This document shows, piece by piece, positions 63,531 through 64,000 of a DNA stretch of 64,000 nt. This stretch comes from Mauremys mutica. Taxonomy: Eukaryota > Chordata > Testudines > Geoemydidae. Location: contig NC_059082.1 of assembly GCF_020497125.1 (NCBI RefSeq), positions 23,024,965 through 23,088,964 of the forward strand, given 5' to 3'. Made by a program: the position numbers and the translations under genes. The notes below the pieces were generated by a model. That model made no database searches, was not told the DNA's origin, and saw nothing but the letters and a program-made list of their open reading frames with translations. Within the stretch, counting starts at the first letter, position 1. Every line of letters starts with the position of its first letter.

Positions 63531-64000
63531 TGTAACAGGGCTCCAGGCTCATCCAGTCCAGCTTTAGGTTCCTCTGCTAGCTCAGTTCACCTTTCATGTC
63601 ACATCAATCAGATCACCACAGTGATTTTCACTGTGTTTTCACAGTACCACTCCCCTTCTGGGCCTGGTTTACTACCATACACAATTATACTCAAAACCAT
63701 ACAGCCCTCTTCCCCAGGCTCAATTAGTTCTTTCAGTTTATAACAGGCTTCAGCATGCATAGCCCTGCCTCAATCCTTTGTGGCCATTCTATGTGGGGGC
63801 TTCTTTTCCACCACAGACTCCTCATCCAAGACTTGTCCCTCAACAACCTTCTGCGAGTTTGTATGCCAGGCCTTCTGCCTGGAAGAACTTGAAACTTCCC
63901 CCTCCTCCCTGCTGTTTTTCTCTCTTCCATACAGGTGCCAGAACATTCTCAGTGTGACCTCAGGCTACACTTATATTCCCCAGAAGGCCTTGTTCTTAGT
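63531..64000 (-). mobile_element. possible LTR, cut by window edge
   Basis: Begins TGTAACAGGGCTCC, matching the terminal ten bases of the solo LTR at 20409. Similar pyrimidine-rich composition follows to the end of the window. No paired terminus is visible, so the call is tentative. Confidence 0.35.

Overview
The window is vertebrate nuclear DNA, most likely from a cryptodiran turtle. The host call rests on the repeats. There is a tRNA-derived SINE of the tortoise pol III type (11015-11200). Two CR1 LINE tails have the turtle-type ending (11262-11506, 54120-54315). Hairpin hAT, Harbinger-like and Penelope-like elements of the kind common in reptile genomes are also present. Coding density is very low.

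The only host gene I can establish is the 5' part of ATOSA (FAM214A, atos homolog A) on the minus strand. Five coding exons can be placed with consensus splice sites: 45450-45404 (start codon at 45419-45417), 4998-4814, 3423-3221, 2525-2400 and the very large 2129-284. Joined, they make 792 codons with phases that match at every junction. The gene continues off the left edge, where the C-terminal Atos domains should lie. Intron 1 is about 40.4 kb and fills most of the window. A CpG island at about 45.8-47.2 kb is the likely promoter.

Intron 1 (4999-45403) holds layers of transposons. It contains an almost full-length RTE-like LINE (5568-9674), four fold-back hAT elements (23336, 30773, 34616, 39320), two long Harbinger-like elements, a solo LTR, CR1 remnants, and a hAT nested in a Harbinger-like element (31183-32308 with 31437-32274 inside). 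Target-site duplications (TSDs) can be read for many of them.

Right of the promoter (47.2-64 kb) I see no intact gene. This part holds a decayed minisatellite broken up by insertions, an isolated exon-like open stretch (49273-49461), a palindromic Penelope-like insertion, a mariner-type MITE, and a decayed hAT (BED-finger, ZBED5-like) transposase at 60083-62020. The surviving terminus of that hAT matches the fold-back elements in the ATOSA intron, so a likely relative of their transposase source lies in the same window. In mammals the next gene in this direction is ONECUT1, so conserved regulatory DNA is possible here, but I cannot show it.

The best candidates for something new are: fold-back hATs that share one core but carry different ends, the family link between transposase and hairpins, the two nearly identical 73-residue repeats in ATOSA, the decayed minisatellite, and the orphan exon.
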